From the NCBI RefSeq assembly GCF_019130065.1, contig NZ_JAHSPG010000011.1, forward strand, positions 179,854 through 243,853: a stretch of 64,000 nucleotides of DNA. Reading direction: 5' to 3'. A program made the position numbers and the translations under genes. Of the stretch, positions 36,992 to 46,334 are shown one piece after another; the first letter of the stretch is position 1; each line of letters starts with the position of its first letter. The notes under the pieces are model-generated. The model saw only the letters and a program-made list of their open reading frames with translations, was not told where the DNA came from and searched no databases. The stretch comes from Pinibacter aurantiacus. Lineage in GTDB: Bacteria > Bacteroidota > Bacteroidia > Chitinophagales > Chitinophagaceae.

Positions 36992-39289
36992 ATGAGAAGA
37001 TCGTTGAGTTTACTTTTCCTGGCATTGAACGCAGCTGCTTATTCCCAACAAAAGGGTACTGAAAATCTTGTGCAGTATGTAAAGCCAATCATCGGCACGC
37101 AGCGCATGGGGCATACCTATCCCGGCGCAACGGCTCCATTTGGTATGGTGCAGTTAAGTCCGGATACAGACACCATTCCCTATGAAATGAATGGCAAATA
37201 CAATGGCGACGTGTATAAGTACTGCGCAGGTTATCAATATGATGATAAAACAATTGTAGGCTTTAGCCATACGCATTTCAGCGGAACGGGCCACTCAGAT
37301 CTTGGTGATTTCTTAATCATCCCTACAGTTGGTGATCTGCAACTTAATCCCGGAACGGCAGAGAATCCAACAAGCGGCTATCGTTCTCCATTTTCCCATA
37401 ACAACGAAACAGCAGAAGCGGGTTATTACAAGGTAAAGCTTGACCGCTATAATATTGAAGCGGAGCTTACTGCTACTACCCGCGTTGGACTTCATCAATA
37501 TACTTTTCCAAAAAGCGATAATGCACACATCATTCTTGATCTGATGGCGGGCATCTACAACTATGATGATAAAAACGTGTGGACATTCATGCGGGTGGAA
37601 AATGATACGCTTGTTACCGGCTATCGCCAAACTAATGGCTGGGGACGTACACGCACCGTTTATTTTGCCATGAGTTTTTCCAAGCCAATCGCAGAATACG
37701 GCAATAAAAACTTTGATAAAAAACAAGCCTATCACGGCTTCTGGGGCAAATTTGACCAAAGCAAAAACTTCCCTGAAATAGCTGGCAAACAATTCCGCGC
37801 CTACTTCAATTTCAAAACAACGGAAGGCGAAAAAATAAAAATAAAATTTGCACTGTCGCCGGTAAGCACTGCGAATGCTTTAATGAATATGCGTGCAGAA
37901 ATTCCGGGTTGGGATTTTGAAAAAGTGAAATCCGATGTGCAGAATGCTTGGCAAAATGAGTTGCAAAAGATCACCATCCAATCGCAAAGCAAAGAGGAGA
38001 AAGAAAATTTCTATACGTCAATGTACCATGCATTCATCAACCCTATCACTTACATGGACGTTGACGGCTCCTACAAAGGGATTGATCAAAATGTGCATAA
38101 GGCAGATGGTTTCACCAACTATACCGTTTTCTCCCTTTGGGACACATACAGGGCATTGCATCCATTCTTTAATTTGATTCAGCCGAAGCGCAATGCAGAT
38201 ATGGTGCAGTCCATGCTGGCGCACTATGATCAAAGTGCGGAGCATATGTTGCCGGTTTGGTCGCATTATGCCAATGAAAACTGGTGCATGAGCGGCTACC
38301 ATAGTGTTTCTGTGTTGGCAGATGCCATTGTAAAAGATAATGCAACTTTTGATGCCAACAGGGCGTTGAACGCCTGCATTACAACATCGGGCTTCAGAAG
38401 ATTTGATGGATTGGGCTACTACATTGATAAAGGATATGTGCCCTGCGATAAAACCGGAACATCTGTTTCTACAACGCTTGAATATGCTTACGACGACTGG
38501 TGCATTGCTCAAGCTGCGAAAAAACTGGGCAATACCAAAGTGTATGATGAGTACATGAAGCGATCAGAAAATTACAGGAACGTTTTTGATCCTTCCATTG
38601 GCTACATGAGACCGCGATACAGCGATGGTAAATTCAGGGAAAAGTTTGACGTGCTTAGCACAAATGACCAGGGTTTTATCGAGGGCAATGCGTGGAACTT
38701 CAGCTTTTTTGTGCCGCACGATCCGGCTTCTTTAATTACAATGATGGGTGGTAAAAAACGTTTTGTGCAACACCTTGACTCGTTGTTTACCATGGAGCTG
38801 CCCGACAAATATTTTGCAGAAACAGAAGACATTACACGCGATGGCATCATTGGCAATTATGTGCATGGAAACGAGCCAGCACACCACGTTGCATATCTCT
38901 ATAACTGGACGGACCAACCATGGAAAACACAGGAGCGTGTAAGAATGATTCTGAAAAAACAATACCGTTCGACTCCTGATGGCCTTGGAGGAAATGATGA
39001 TTGCGGACAAATGAGTGCCTGGTATATTTTTACTACGCTTGGCTTCTACCCTGTTGCTCCAGGTTCTGACCAATACGCTATTGGAAGTCCTGCTATTGAC
39101 GGCGCTGTTTTACATCTTGAGAATGGTAAAACATTTACCATAGAGGTGAACAATCAAAGCGATAAGAATGTGTATGTGAAAAAAGTACTGTTGAATGGGC
39201 AGCAGTTGAACAGACTTTATATAACGCACAGCGAAATTATGAACGGCGGTAAGATCAGTTTTTATATGAGTGATAAGCACGGGAAGTAA
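36992..39289 (+). CDS. GH92 alpha-mannosidase
   Basis: This 765-residue exported protein (signal peptide ending AAYSQ) hydrolyses alpha-mannose from N-glycans or mannans, releasing it with inversion through a calcium-bound transition state. Family signatures are GHTYPGATAPFGMVQLSPDT, GFSHTHFSGTGHSDLGD, a central TRVGLHQYTF and GNEPAHHVAYLYNW near residue 630. A calcium-binding acidic set is expected there. It is probably periplasmic or surface-exposed. The promoter carries a LacI operator, and the regulator is encoded 3 kb downstream next to a fucosidase. Confidence 0.95.
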   Translation: MRRSLSLLFLALNAAAYSQQKGTENLVQYVKPIIGTQRMGHTYPGATAPFGMVQLSPDTDTIPYEMNGKYNGDVYKYCAGYQYDDKTIVGFSHTHFSGTGHSDLGDFLIIPTVGDLQLNPGTAENPTSGYRSPFSHNNETAEAGYYKVKLDRYNIEAELTATTRVGLHQYTFPKSDNAHIILDLMAGIYNYDDKNVWTFMRVENDTLVTGYRQTNGWGRTRTVYFAMSFSKPIAEYGNKNFDKKQAYHGFWGKFDQSKNFPEIAGKQFRAYFNFKTTEGEKIKIKFALSPVSTANALMNMRAEIPGWDFEKVKSDVQNAWQNELQKITIQSQSKEEKENFYTSMYHAFINPITYMDVDGSYKGIDQNVHKADGFTNYTVFSLWDTYRALHPFFNLIQPKRNADMVQSMLAHYDQSAEHMLPVWSHYANENWCMSGYHSVSVLADAIVKDNATFDANRALNACITTSGFRRFDGLGYYIDKGYVPCDKTGTSVSTTLEYAYDDWCIAQAAKKLGNTKVYDEYMKRSENYRNVFDPSIGYMRPRYSDGKFREKFDVLSTNDQGFIEGNAWNFSFFVPHDPASLITMMGGKKRFVQHLDSLFTMELPDKYFAETEDITRDGIIGNYVHGNEPAHHVAYLYNWTDQPWKTQERVRMILKKQYRSTPDGLGGNDDCGQMSAWYIFTTLGFYPVAPGSDQYAIGSPAIDGAVLHLENGKTFTIEVNNQSDKNVYVKKVLLNGQQLNRLYITHSEIMNGGKISFYMSDKHGK

Positions 39290-39303
39290 TGCTTCACCTA
39301 AAT

Positions 39304-39406
39304 CTTTACCACTAAGTCACTAAGGACACTAAGCTCCACTAAGACACCCGGATTATCTGGAATTTCTTAGTGGAGCTTAGTGGCCTTAGTGGCCTAGTGG
39401 TGAAAA
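39304..39406. repeat. CACTAAGGA-unit inverted repeat
   Basis: Arms 39304-39345 and 39363-39406 pair with about four mismatches. It fills the gap between convergent GH92 and BSP genes, beginning 14 bases after the GH92 stop. Confidence 0.85.
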
Positions 39407-39418
39407 AGACTGTAGGTC

Positions 39419-40132
39419 TTAAATCACCGGGTTTTGTGCATACATCGCCCACAGCTCATCTACATCTTTGCCTGTTAGTTTTTTCCAGATATCATCGGTA
39501 TATGTTCCGTCACGCATAGATTTATCCAATTCTTTTACAATAGTGGGGCGAACATTTTTCGTGAGCCAAACAAAAAATCTTGCAGTAATGCGATAGGAGT
39601 TATCGTAGTGTTGAGACCCAGAAAATGCGGGCAGCGCCCAGCCCGCTTCTTTGTTTGCTACGCCCATTGTGTAACGCACATAATCGGCAATGCCTTCAGT
39701 AACCCAGCCGGGACCGCCGGGGTAAGATTGCGTGATGTGCATGACTTCGTGCGTTACTACATCAATATCCTGTGGATTTTTGCGGAACCATTGCGGGTTG
39801 TAGCGTGTAAGACCGTCTGCAGTCGCTGCCACGCCATCGTAGGTCGGATCTATTAAGAAGGTTACTTTTTTAATTGTTTTAGGGTTGTACTCTTTCGCTT
39901 GTTTGGGATAAACTTTGAAGTAAGCGTCGATCATTTTCTTTTTCACTTCATCACTGAACTGCTCATCTTTATTTACAAAAATGAGCGTATATCCATTCTT
40001 TGTAATCGAGTCGACTTTGGTAAAACCCTTTGTGTCGTATTCCCTCCAGGAATCTTGGGCATTGGCGCCGGAAACAGCAATAGCTGCCAGAATAATTCCC
40101 GTGAGCATTTTTTTGGTAAATGTGTTGGTCAT
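39419..40132 (-). CDS. BSP-family (basic secretory protein) metallopeptidase
   Basis: This 237-residue exported protein (signal ending SGANAQ) contains the BSP domain. The zincin motif HEVMH lies in DVVTHEVMHITQ, followed by GPGWVTEGIADYVRY with the third zinc ligand region. Plant BSPs are pathogenesis-linked; bacterial members are presumed secreted metallopeptidases. The gene has a LacI operator next to its -7 element and sits between GH92 and the regulator. It may therefore attack the glycoprotein backbone of the same substrate. Confidence 0.88.
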   Translation of the reverse strand: MTNTFTKKMLTGIILAAIAVSGANAQDSWREYDTKGFTKVDSITKNGYTLIFVNKDEQFSDEVKKKMIDAYFKVYPKQAKEYNPKTIKKVTFLIDPTYDGVAATADGLTRYNPQWFRKNPQDIDVVTHEVMHITQSYPGGPGWVTEGIADYVRYTMGVANKEAGWALPAFSGSQHYDNSYRITARFFVWLTKNVRPTIVKELDKSMRDGTYTDDIWKKLTGKDVDELWAMYAQNPVI

Positions 40133-40148
40133 GAGGTTGATTTATAAC

Positions 40149-40171
40149 CAAATTTAGGTAAAACGTTTTAT
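40149..40171 (-). promoter_or_regulatory. LacI-type operator beside the BSP promoter
   Basis: The 12-bp perfect palindrome TAAAACGTTTTA (40159-40170), within GTAAAACGTTTTAT, abuts the -7 element TAAATTTG (minus strand, 40149-40156). It resembles the operators at 36936 and 41474. Confidence 0.75.
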
Positions 40172-40183
40172 CTGAAAAAGGCT

Positions 40184-40310
40184 TAATGCTGAGCGCTTAA
40201 CGCCAAACGCAGTCTAAATGACAACGCGATTGAGTTTTTTGCCAACAGCGTTAGGCGTTAGGCGTTGGGCCCTAAGCGTTACGCATCAGGCGTTGAGCGT
40301 TTTACCCTTC
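40184..40310. repeat. GGCGTTA-type phrase repeat after LacI gene
   Basis: Several copies of GCGTTA/GGCGTTA occur in both orientations, for example around 40255-40275 and 40288-40310. The end of the LacI reading frame lies in the repeat. Confidence 0.6.
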
Positions 40311-41317
40311 TTCACCGAATTTCGCTTAACAAGATTCGCCGGTATCTGTATTTTGTTCGTGATAAGATTACTTTCTTTTTTGCCCAATTGCGTGAGCAGG
40401 AGATTCATGGCTGCCCGGGCGATTTCTTCTGTAGGCTGTTGAACGGTCGTTATGCCGGGAGCAAACAGACTGAATATTTCGTGATCATCAAAACTTATCA
40501 TGGCTAAATCTTCGGGCACTTTGTACCGCATGTTGGAAAGGCTTTGCAGGCCTGCGATTCCAAGATAGTTGGTCGCGAAAAATATTGCATCCATGTTCTT
40601 GTTCTTCCTGATAAACGAACTAATTTCATTTACCATTTCTTCTTTAGTAGAATCATACGGCAATGTAAGTACAAGCTTCTTGTCAGGTTTGATGTTATGA
40701 AACTTCAACGTCTCCGTATAACCGGATAAACGTTCTTTCATTTGAATCAGGTCAAGATCCACCGTTACAAAGCCAATGTTTTCATACCCTGCTTCCAGCA
40801 AATGATCAATGCCTTGTTTGATGCCATTGAAGTTATCCACCAGCACATATGGAATATCAAGACCAGGGTAATAACTGTCCATCAACACCACAGGCTTTTT
40901 GCTTGTCATTAGCTTCATTACATCTTTTTCCAATCCCGCAGTGGGTGTAATAATATAGCCGTCAACCTGTTGGTGGGCCAGCATTTCCATCATTTCACGG
41001 CCTTTACGGATATTGTTTTCAGAACTGCAGTACACAATTCTATAGCCGTATTTTTTCGCTTCGCTCTCCAGTTCTTTTGATATGGCACCAAAAAAAGAAC
41101 CGCCCATATTTTCAACAATAAGGCCTATTACTTTTGATTGCCCTGTGCGGAGGCTCACCGCTATTTGATTCGGTTGATATCCTTCTTTCTTTGCCGTAGC
41201 CAGAATTTTTTTCGTAAGTGCATCACTGGTGCGCCCTTTTCCATTTAATACAAATGACACGGTGGTGGGTGATGTTCCGGTCATGCGGGCAATGTCCTTG
41301 ATAGATATTTTCTTCAT
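40286..41317 (-). CDS. LacI-family transcriptional regulator
   Basis: This 343-residue repressor has a LacI helix-turn-helix (residues 1-55, SIKDIARMTGTSPTTVSFVL), a hinge, and a periplasmic-binding-like sensor domain (about 60-330). It is divergent from the GH29 gene. Its gene is flanked by three operators of the form GTAAAACGWTTTAC, each on or next to a promoter of a glycan gene (GH92, BSP, GH29), so it probably represses them until a sugar such as fucose or mannose binds. The last residues are encoded by a repeat. Confidence 0.93.
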   Translation of the reverse strand: MKKISIKDIARMTGTSPTTVSFVLNGKGRTSDALTKKILATAKKEGYQPNQIAVSLRTGQSKVIGLIVENMGGSFFGAISKELESEAKKYGYRIVYCSSENNIRKGREMMEMLAHQQVDGYIITPTAGLEKDVMKLMTSKKPVVLMDSYYPGLDIPYVLVDNFNGIKQGIDHLLEAGYENIGFVTVDLDLIQMKERLSGYTETLKFHNIKPDKKLVLTLPYDSTKEEMVNEISSFIRKNKNMDAIFFATNYLGIAGLQSLSNMRYKVPEDLAMISFDDHEIFSLFAPGITTVQQPTEEIARAAMNLLLTQLGKKESNLITNKIQIPANLVKRNSVKKGKTLNA

Positions 41318-41473
41318 GCGAGACTATGGCAATTTTTATTTCCTGTTGCGACAAAAAGCAACATTACGCCACAATATACACAACAGCCAAGTTCATTTAC
41401 ATTTTTCGGGAATTTTGTTGCACTATTTACCTGAAGAGCTTCTACTAAGACGCGGTTTCTCTTTGATTTTACG

Positions 41474-41492
41474 GTAAAACGATTTACTTTTA
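41474..41492 (+). promoter_or_regulatory. LacI-type operator overlapping the GH29 promoter
   Basis: GTAAAACGATTTAC (41474-41487) overlaps TACTTTTA (41485-41492), a near-match to TAnnTTTG. The geometry is the same as at 36936. It could also serve the divergent regulator. Confidence 0.75.
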
Positions 41493-41534
41493 TTTACAAC
41501 CTTTTGCACAAAACTCGACAACCTACTACAGATT

Positions 41535-43289
41535 ATGACATTTTCTCTTACAAGGAAATCTTTGATCGCATTAATCGTTTCCGGCTCTTTCAATTTTTGC
41601 TCCTTTGCACAAAATGCAGTAAAACCAACTGTTTCAGCCAACAAAATGGATTGGTGGCGTGAGGCAAGATTTGGCATGTTTATTCATTGGGGCGTGTATG
41701 CCGTGCCAGCCGGAGTATATGACGGCAAAAACATTGACGGCTTGGGTGAATGGATTATGCAGGATGCGAAAATACCTGTGAATGTGTACGCACAGTATGC
41801 AAAACAGTTTAATCCTACCAAATACAATGCTGAGCAATGGGTATTGATGGCCAAAAATGCCGGCATGAAATACATTGTCATTACTTCCAAACATCATGAT
41901 GGCTTTGCTTTGTTTGATTCCAAAGCAAGTAACTGGAACGTGGTAAAAGCCACACCATATGGCAAAGACATTTTAAAGCCGCTTGTAGATGCCTGTCGTA
42001 AATACAATATGAAGCTGGGCTTCTATTATTCACAGGCAAATGACTGGTCAAATGCAGGCGGAGCGGCCGCTTTCGGCCATTGGGACAAGTTTCAGGAAAG
42101 TCGCACAATGGATCAGTATCTCGACAGCGTTGCTATTCCGCAAGTGAAAGAAATTTTAACCCAGTATGGAGATGTTGTTGAACTCTGGTGGGACGTGCCT
42201 ACTGATATGAGCAAGGCAAGGGCGGAAAAACTGAATGCTTTACTTTCGTTACAACCGGGAATTATTACAAATGACAGGCTCGGCGGTGGCTTCCAGGGAG
42301 ACATTACAACACCGGAACAATATATTCCTGCAACGGGCATTGCTGGCCGTGATTGGGAAACATGCATGACGATGAATGGTACATGGGGTTTTAAAAAGAA
42401 TGATGGCAATTGGAAGTCGTCTGAAGAACTTATTCGCAACCTGATTGACATCGCTTCTAAAGGCGGCAATTATTTATTGAATGTTGGTCCCGATGAAATG
42501 GGTGAATTTCCAGAACCGATTGTAGCAAGGCTCAAAAACATAGGCGCATGGATGGATATCAATCATGAAGCTATCTATGGCACTACCGCGAGTCCGTTTA
42601 AAGTGTTGCCATGGGCCGGTCGTTGCACGAAGAAAGTTACTACAAGCGGCGCCACACTGTACCTGCATGTGTTTAGCAATCCCGGCGCACATGCAATCCT
42701 TTTACCTGGTTTAAAAAACAAAATCTCTTCTATAAAATGGCTCGCTAACGGAAATGCACTTGAAGCAAAGAATATAAGCGAAGGCGTTGTTATTTCCCTA
42801 CCAAATGAACTGCCTAACGCCGTGGCGAGTGTAATAAAAGTTGAAGTGAAAGGAGCTTTGCAAATTGATCCATACGTGATTAACTCTGCGCCAGATGGTT
42901 CTTTTACATTAAAGGCAGAAACTGCCGATATTCATAACAAACAAGGCGAAACATCTGCTTTGGTTGAGGGAGACTGGAGCAACAGGAACATCGGTTATTG
43001 GACAAGCAGCGCCGCTTCTGTTTCTTGGACGATCCATGTGGCCAAACCCGGCACCTATGCATGCATGTTGACGGCGGCAACGCCTGCTCAGCAAAGCAAA
43101 TTCTCAATTGGTATAGCCGATCAAAAAATTGATGGAACCATTACGAATACTGGTGGCTACAATAATTACAAAGAATTTACAACCGGCAAAATCGTTATTT
43201 CAAAAGCCGGCACATATACGGTTACTGCACAGCCGGATCCTAAAGAATGGCAGGCAATTAATCTTAGACAACTTAAACTTGTTCCCTGA
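41535..43289 (+). CDS. GH29 alpha-L-fucosidase with C-terminal accessory domain
   Basis: This 584-residue exported protein (signal ending CSFAQ) has a GH29 barrel at about 30-350. Signatures are WWREARFGMFIHWG, YIVITSKHHDGFALFDS and the nucleophile region VVELWWDVP (retaining mechanism through the Asp). Residues about 355-450 form a beta domain and about 450-584 a carbohydrate-binding CBM6/35-like fold, seen in the motif NIGYWTSSAASVSW. It removes fucose from glycans. Its promoter carries the LacI operator shared with GH92. Confidence 0.95.
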   Translation: MTFSLTRKSLIALIVSGSFNFCSFAQNAVKPTVSANKMDWWREARFGMFIHWGVYAVPAGVYDGKNIDGLGEWIMQDAKIPVNVYAQYAKQFNPTKYNAEQWVLMAKNAGMKYIVITSKHHDGFALFDSKASNWNVVKATPYGKDILKPLVDACRKYNMKLGFYYSQANDWSNAGGAAAFGHWDKFQESRTMDQYLDSVAIPQVKEILTQYGDVVELWWDVPTDMSKARAEKLNALLSLQPGIITNDRLGGGFQGDITTPEQYIPATGIAGRDWETCMTMNGTWGFKKNDGNWKSSEELIRNLIDIASKGGNYLLNVGPDEMGEFPEPIVARLKNIGAWMDINHEAIYGTTASPFKVLPWAGRCTKKVTTSGATLYLHVFSNPGAHAILLPGLKNKISSIKWLANGNALEAKNISEGVVISLPNELPNAVASVIKVEVKGALQIDPYVINSAPDGSFTLKAETADIHNKQGETSALVEGDWSNRNIGYWTSSAASVSWTIHVAKPGTYACMLTAATPAQQSKFSIGIADQKIDGTITNTGGYNNYKEFTTGKIVISKAGTYTVTAQPDPKEWQAINLRQLKLVP

Positions 43290-43317
43290 TTTCTGTTTAC
43301 CAAACACATGAGAAAAC

Positions 43318-43357
43318 AAAAAGACCCGTAGACTTTAAAAGTCTGTCGGGTCTTTTC
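43318..43357 (+). terminator. Terminator after GH29
   Basis: AAGACCCG (from 43321) pairs with CGGGTCTT (to 43354) around an inner AGAC/GTCT stem, followed by TT. Confidence 0.75.
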
Positions 43358-43376
43358 ATTTATTTTGCCAAAAAAC

Positions 43377-43580
43377 ATGCGCAATACTACCAAGCTGAAA
43401 CAAGTGCTGCTAAAGTACGACATCGACCTCTCCATGGACGATGATGAACTTATGCGGATGACACTTGTCGATAAAACTACGGGCGCATTGAAAACATTTG
43501 AAAATAGCTCGTATAGTTTCCTTATTAATAAGGCATACTCTTTTTTTAAGAAAGAACTGAAGGGTCAAATTAATAATTAA
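43377..43580 (+). CDS. Small hypothetical protein, 67 aa
   Basis: I do not recognise this protein. The ATG at 43377 starts a lysine- and aspartate-rich sequence (MRNTTKLKQVLLKYDIDLSM) with no signal peptide or membrane segment. A similar short type occurs in Bacteroidota next to polysaccharide loci, but that is from memory only. It follows the GH29 terminator by 20 bases, so it needs its own promoter, which I do not see clearly. The final codons run into the AATTAAT repeat. Confidence 0.6.
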   Translation: MRNTTKLKQVLLKYDIDLSMDDDELMRMTLVDKTTGALKTFENSSYSFLINKAYSFFKKELKGQINN

Positions 43581-43720
43581 TAATTAATAATTAATAATTA
43601 ATGGATGTAGCATCGAATTAAAGGAGCAACATCTCTTCTGCTTAGGACTAATAAGAAGGCCGCATTCAATCACGAATGCGGCCTTATTAATTATTAATTA
43701 TTAATTATTAATTATTAATT
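43568..43720. repeat. AATTAAT tandem inverted repeat with inner terminator
   Basis: Arms 43568-43602 and 43686-43720 are 35-base runs of the 7-base unit TAATTAA, almost perfectly complementary. Between them lies a second hairpin (43656-43667 with 43674-43685, loop AATCAC), a 12-bp GC-rich stem that should terminate transcription from both sides. The gap 43581-43723 holds no gene. Confidence 0.9.
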
Positions 43721-43723
43721 CCT

Positions 43724-44602
43724 CTACGCAATATATTTCATAATCTGCAGCAAACACGCATGCAAACTATCTTTCCACTCGGGGATATGTAAACGGAACG
43801 TTGATTTTATTTTTTCTTTGTCAAACGCTGAGTAAGCGGGACGTTTGGCTGGCGTAGGGTAAGCAGATGATGGAATTGGGTTTACCTGGCATTTGCTGTT
43901 GCTCAACTCTTTTATAGCTACCGCAAAATCGTACCAGCTGATGATGCCTTCATTTGAATAGTTGTAGATGCCTGCGGGCCATTGCTTGTTATCAATTGAC
44001 CATTGGCAAATGTCCAGTATCGCTTTTGCCAAATCCGCGGCAAATGTTGGCGAACCAAGTTGGTCGTTTACCACGTTGATAGACTCCCGTTCATTCATCA
44101 AACGCAACATTGTTTTCACAAAGTTGGCGCCAAATGAAGAGTACACCCACGAGGTGCGAAGAATGATCACAGAAGGGTCTTTTTCTGTTGCCAGCTGCTC
44201 TCCTTTTAATTTGGATGCGCCATACACACCAAGCGGATTGGTTGGATCTGATTCTTTGTAAGGAACAGTACTTGTGCCATCAAAAACGTAGTCGGTTGAA
44301 ACCTGCACAAATCTTGTATTGTGTTTTTTACAGGCTGCCGCCAAAAACCCTGCAGCATTGGCATTTACAGCATAAGCGGCATCGGCATCTGTTTCTGATT
44401 TATCGACTGCAGTGTATGCTGCGCAATTAATACAGAAAGCAAACTGATGCATATCGAAAAAACTATTGATAGCAGTTTCATCTACTATAGACAGTTCTTC
44501 CTTGTCGGTAAAAATAAACTCGAACTTTGGGTAAGAAGAAGCCAATTGTTGCAATTCACTGCCCAATTGTCCTTTAGCGCCTGTTACAAGAATTGTTTGC
44601 AT
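43724..44602 (-). CDS. rfbD: dTDP-4-dehydrorhamnose reductase
   Basis: This 292-residue SDR enzyme makes dTDP-L-rhamnose in the last step. It carries GAKGQLGSELQQL, the substrate loop YVFDG, the catalytic YGASK and the C-terminal NPIPSSAYPTPAKRPAYS segment. It follows rfbC by 23 bases on the same strand. It is the last gene of the nucleotide-sugar run; rfbA is not present in the run. Confidence 0.95.
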   Translation of the reverse strand: MQTILVTGAKGQLGSELQQLASSYPKFEFIFTDKEELSIVDETAINSFFDMHQFAFCINCAAYTAVDKSETDADAAYAVNANAAGFLAAACKKHNTRFVQVSTDYVFDGTSTVPYKESDPTNPLGVYGASKLKGEQLATEKDPSVIILRTSWVYSSFGANFVKTMLRLMNERESINVVNDQLGSPTFAADLAKAILDICQWSIDNKQWPAGIYNYSNEGIISWYDFAVAIKELSNSKCQVNPIPSSAYPTPAKRPAYSAFDKEKIKSTFRLHIPEWKDSLHACLLQIMKYIA

Positions 44603-44625
44603 AGTAATATAAGATTAGAGTCGCG

Positions 44626-45192
44626 TTATTTTTTTGCTGCAAAAACAAAGCCATGTACACAATCTGCATATACAGGATATACCTTATCCTTATCCGATAA
44701 AATCATTTTGTCTGCAGGTACGTTCCAATCGATAGCCAATGCCGGATCATTGAAAAGAACGCCGCCTTCGCTTGCTTTATCATAAAAATTATCGCATTTG
44801 TACATTACTTCAGCGGTTTCTGTAAGTACGGAGTAACCGTGCGCAAAGCCCTGCGGCACCAGCAATTGTCTTTTATTTTTTGCAGATAATTCTATCGAAA
44901 AAACTTTTCCCTGTGTGGGTGAACCAGCACGAAGATCAACTACTACGTCAAGAATAGCGCCTTCTAAAGCTCTAATCAATTTTGTTTGGGCAGATGCTCC
45001 CTTTTGAAAATGCAATCCACGCACAACTCCATATACTGAACGCGCCTGGTTGTCTTGTACAAATTTTATATCGATTCCTTCCTTCGCAAACAAATTCTGA
45101 TTATAACTCTCAAAAAAATATCCCCTGTCATCGCCAAACACGGCAGGTTCAAATACTAGCAGATCGGGGAAATCGGTTTTAATAAATGGCAT
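44626..45192 (-). CDS. rfbC: dTDP-4-dehydrorhamnose 3,5-epimerase
   Basis: This 188-residue cupin enzyme epimerises C3 and C5 of dTDP-4-keto-6-deoxyglucose. Conserved residues are visible in RGLHFQKG (the catalytic His) and in DVVVDLRAGSPT, KRQLLVPQGFAHG and YKCDNFYDKASEGG. Length is standard. It is preceded by a 77-base gap holding a repeat, then rfbB. Confidence 0.95.
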   Translation of the reverse strand: MPFIKTDFPDLLVFEPAVFGDDRGYFFESYNQNLFAKEGIDIKFVQDNQARSVYGVVRGLHFQKGASAQTKLIRALEGAILDVVVDLRAGSPTQGKVFSIELSAKNKRQLLVPQGFAHGYSVLTETAEVMYKCDNFYDKASEGGVLFNDPALAIDWNVPADKMILSDKDKVYPVYADCVHGFVFAAKK

Positions 45193-45195
45193 GAA

Positions 45196-45268
45196 GGCTG
45201 TGAGTTTGAGTTAGGAGTTTTGAGTTGCTATTCTGCTGCTCAACCACCCTATTAATTATTCTTTATTA
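45196..45268. repeat. Weak phrase repeat between rfbC and rfbB
   Basis: GAGTTTGAGTTAGGAGTTTTG and TTAATTATTCTTTATTAATTA runs occupy the gap; the two sides do not pair well. No promoter element for rfbC is seen. Confidence 0.5.
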
Positions 45269-45269
45269 A

Positions 45270-46334
45270 TTATCTCTTCGCGTACTGTTCTTCGTAATAA
45301 TGCTGATAGCTTCCGCTCGTAATATCATTGATCCATTTTTCATTTTGAAGATACCAGTCTACCGTTTTCTCCAATCCTTCTTCAAATTGTAAAGATGGCT
45401 CCCAGCCAAGCTCTTTGTTGAGTTTAGTGGCGTCAATCGCATAACGTAAATCATGTCCTGCCCTGTCCGTAACGTAAGTGATCAGCTTTGCAGAAGTTCC
45501 TTCTTCCCTGCCCAATTTCTTGTCCATGAGTTTGCAAAGCGCATGAATAAGGTCTATGTTTTTCCACTCATTAAAACCGCCAACGTTATATTTCTCGCCT
45601 ACTTTTCCTGTGTGGAAAATAGTGTCGATCGCTCTTGCGTGATCATTTACAAACAGCCAGTCGCGCACGTTTTCACCTTTGCCATATACAGGCAGAGGCT
45701 TGTTGTTTTTAATATTGTTGATCATCAACGGAATTAATTTTTCCGGAAAATGATGAGACCCGTAGTTGTTAGAGCAGTTGCTCATGATAACGGGCATATG
45801 ATAGGTATGATGATAAGCGAATACAAAATGATCTGATGATGCTTTAGATGCAGAGTAAGGAGAACGGGGATCATACGGAGTTTCTTCTGTAAAGAATCCT
45901 TCCTCACCAAGAGAGCCGTACACCTCATCTGTTGAAACATGGTAAAACAATTTGCCTTCCATATTTCCTTTCCACAGTTTGCGTGCTGCATTCAATAAAG
46001 TAACGGTTCCTAAAACGTTTGTTCTTACAAATGCCAGGGGATCAAGAATGCTTCTGTCTACATGGCTTTCAGCTGCCAGGTGTATAACAGCATCAAATTT
46101 ATATTTATCAAACAACGCTTCTACTTTTGCCTCGTCGGTAATGTCGGCTTTTTCAAAAGTGTAGTTTGGTTTGTTTTCTATATCTGTCAGGTTTTCAAGA
46201 TTACCGGCGTAAGTAAGCGCATCCAGATTAACAATGTTATAATCAGGATATTTATTTACAAATAACCTTACCACGTGAGAGCCGATGAATCCGGCACCTC
46301 CAGTTATCAGTATTGTTTTCTTTGCGTTGCTCAT
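45270..46334 (-). CDS. rfbB: dTDP-glucose 4,6-dehydratase
   Basis: This 354-residue SDR enzyme converts dTDP-glucose to dTDP-4-keto-6-deoxyglucose. Signatures are ITGGAGFIGSHVVRLF, the substrate residues ESHVDRSI, STDEVYG and the catalytic YSASKASS. Its start overlaps the stop of the preceding dehydrogenase by four bases (ATGA), so the two are translationally coupled. Confidence 0.96.
   Translation of the reverse strand: MSNAKKTILITGGAGFIGSHVVRLFVNKYPDYNIVNLDALTYAGNLENLTDIENKPNYTFEKADITDEAKVEALFDKYKFDAVIHLAAESHVDRSILDPLAFVRTNVLGTVTLLNAARKLWKGNMEGKLFYHVSTDEVYGSLGEEGFFTEETPYDPRSPYSASKASSDHFVFAYHHTYHMPVIMSNCSNNYGSHHFPEKLIPLMINNIKNNKPLPVYGKGENVRDWLFVNDHARAIDTIFHTGKVGEKYNVGGFNEWKNIDLIHALCKLMDKKLGREEGTSAKLITYVTDRAGHDLRYAIDATKLNKELGWEPSLQFEEGLEKTVDWYLQNEKWINDITSGSYQHYYEEQYAKR

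Noticed and set aside
38018..38512. 164-residue frame antisense to GH92
   Set aside because: It is a compositional shadow of GH92 with no domain signature.
43568..43720. Tandem AATTAAT runs as a CRISPR array
   Set aside because: The units are contiguous without spacers and are mirrored as an inverted repeat; no cas gene is near.
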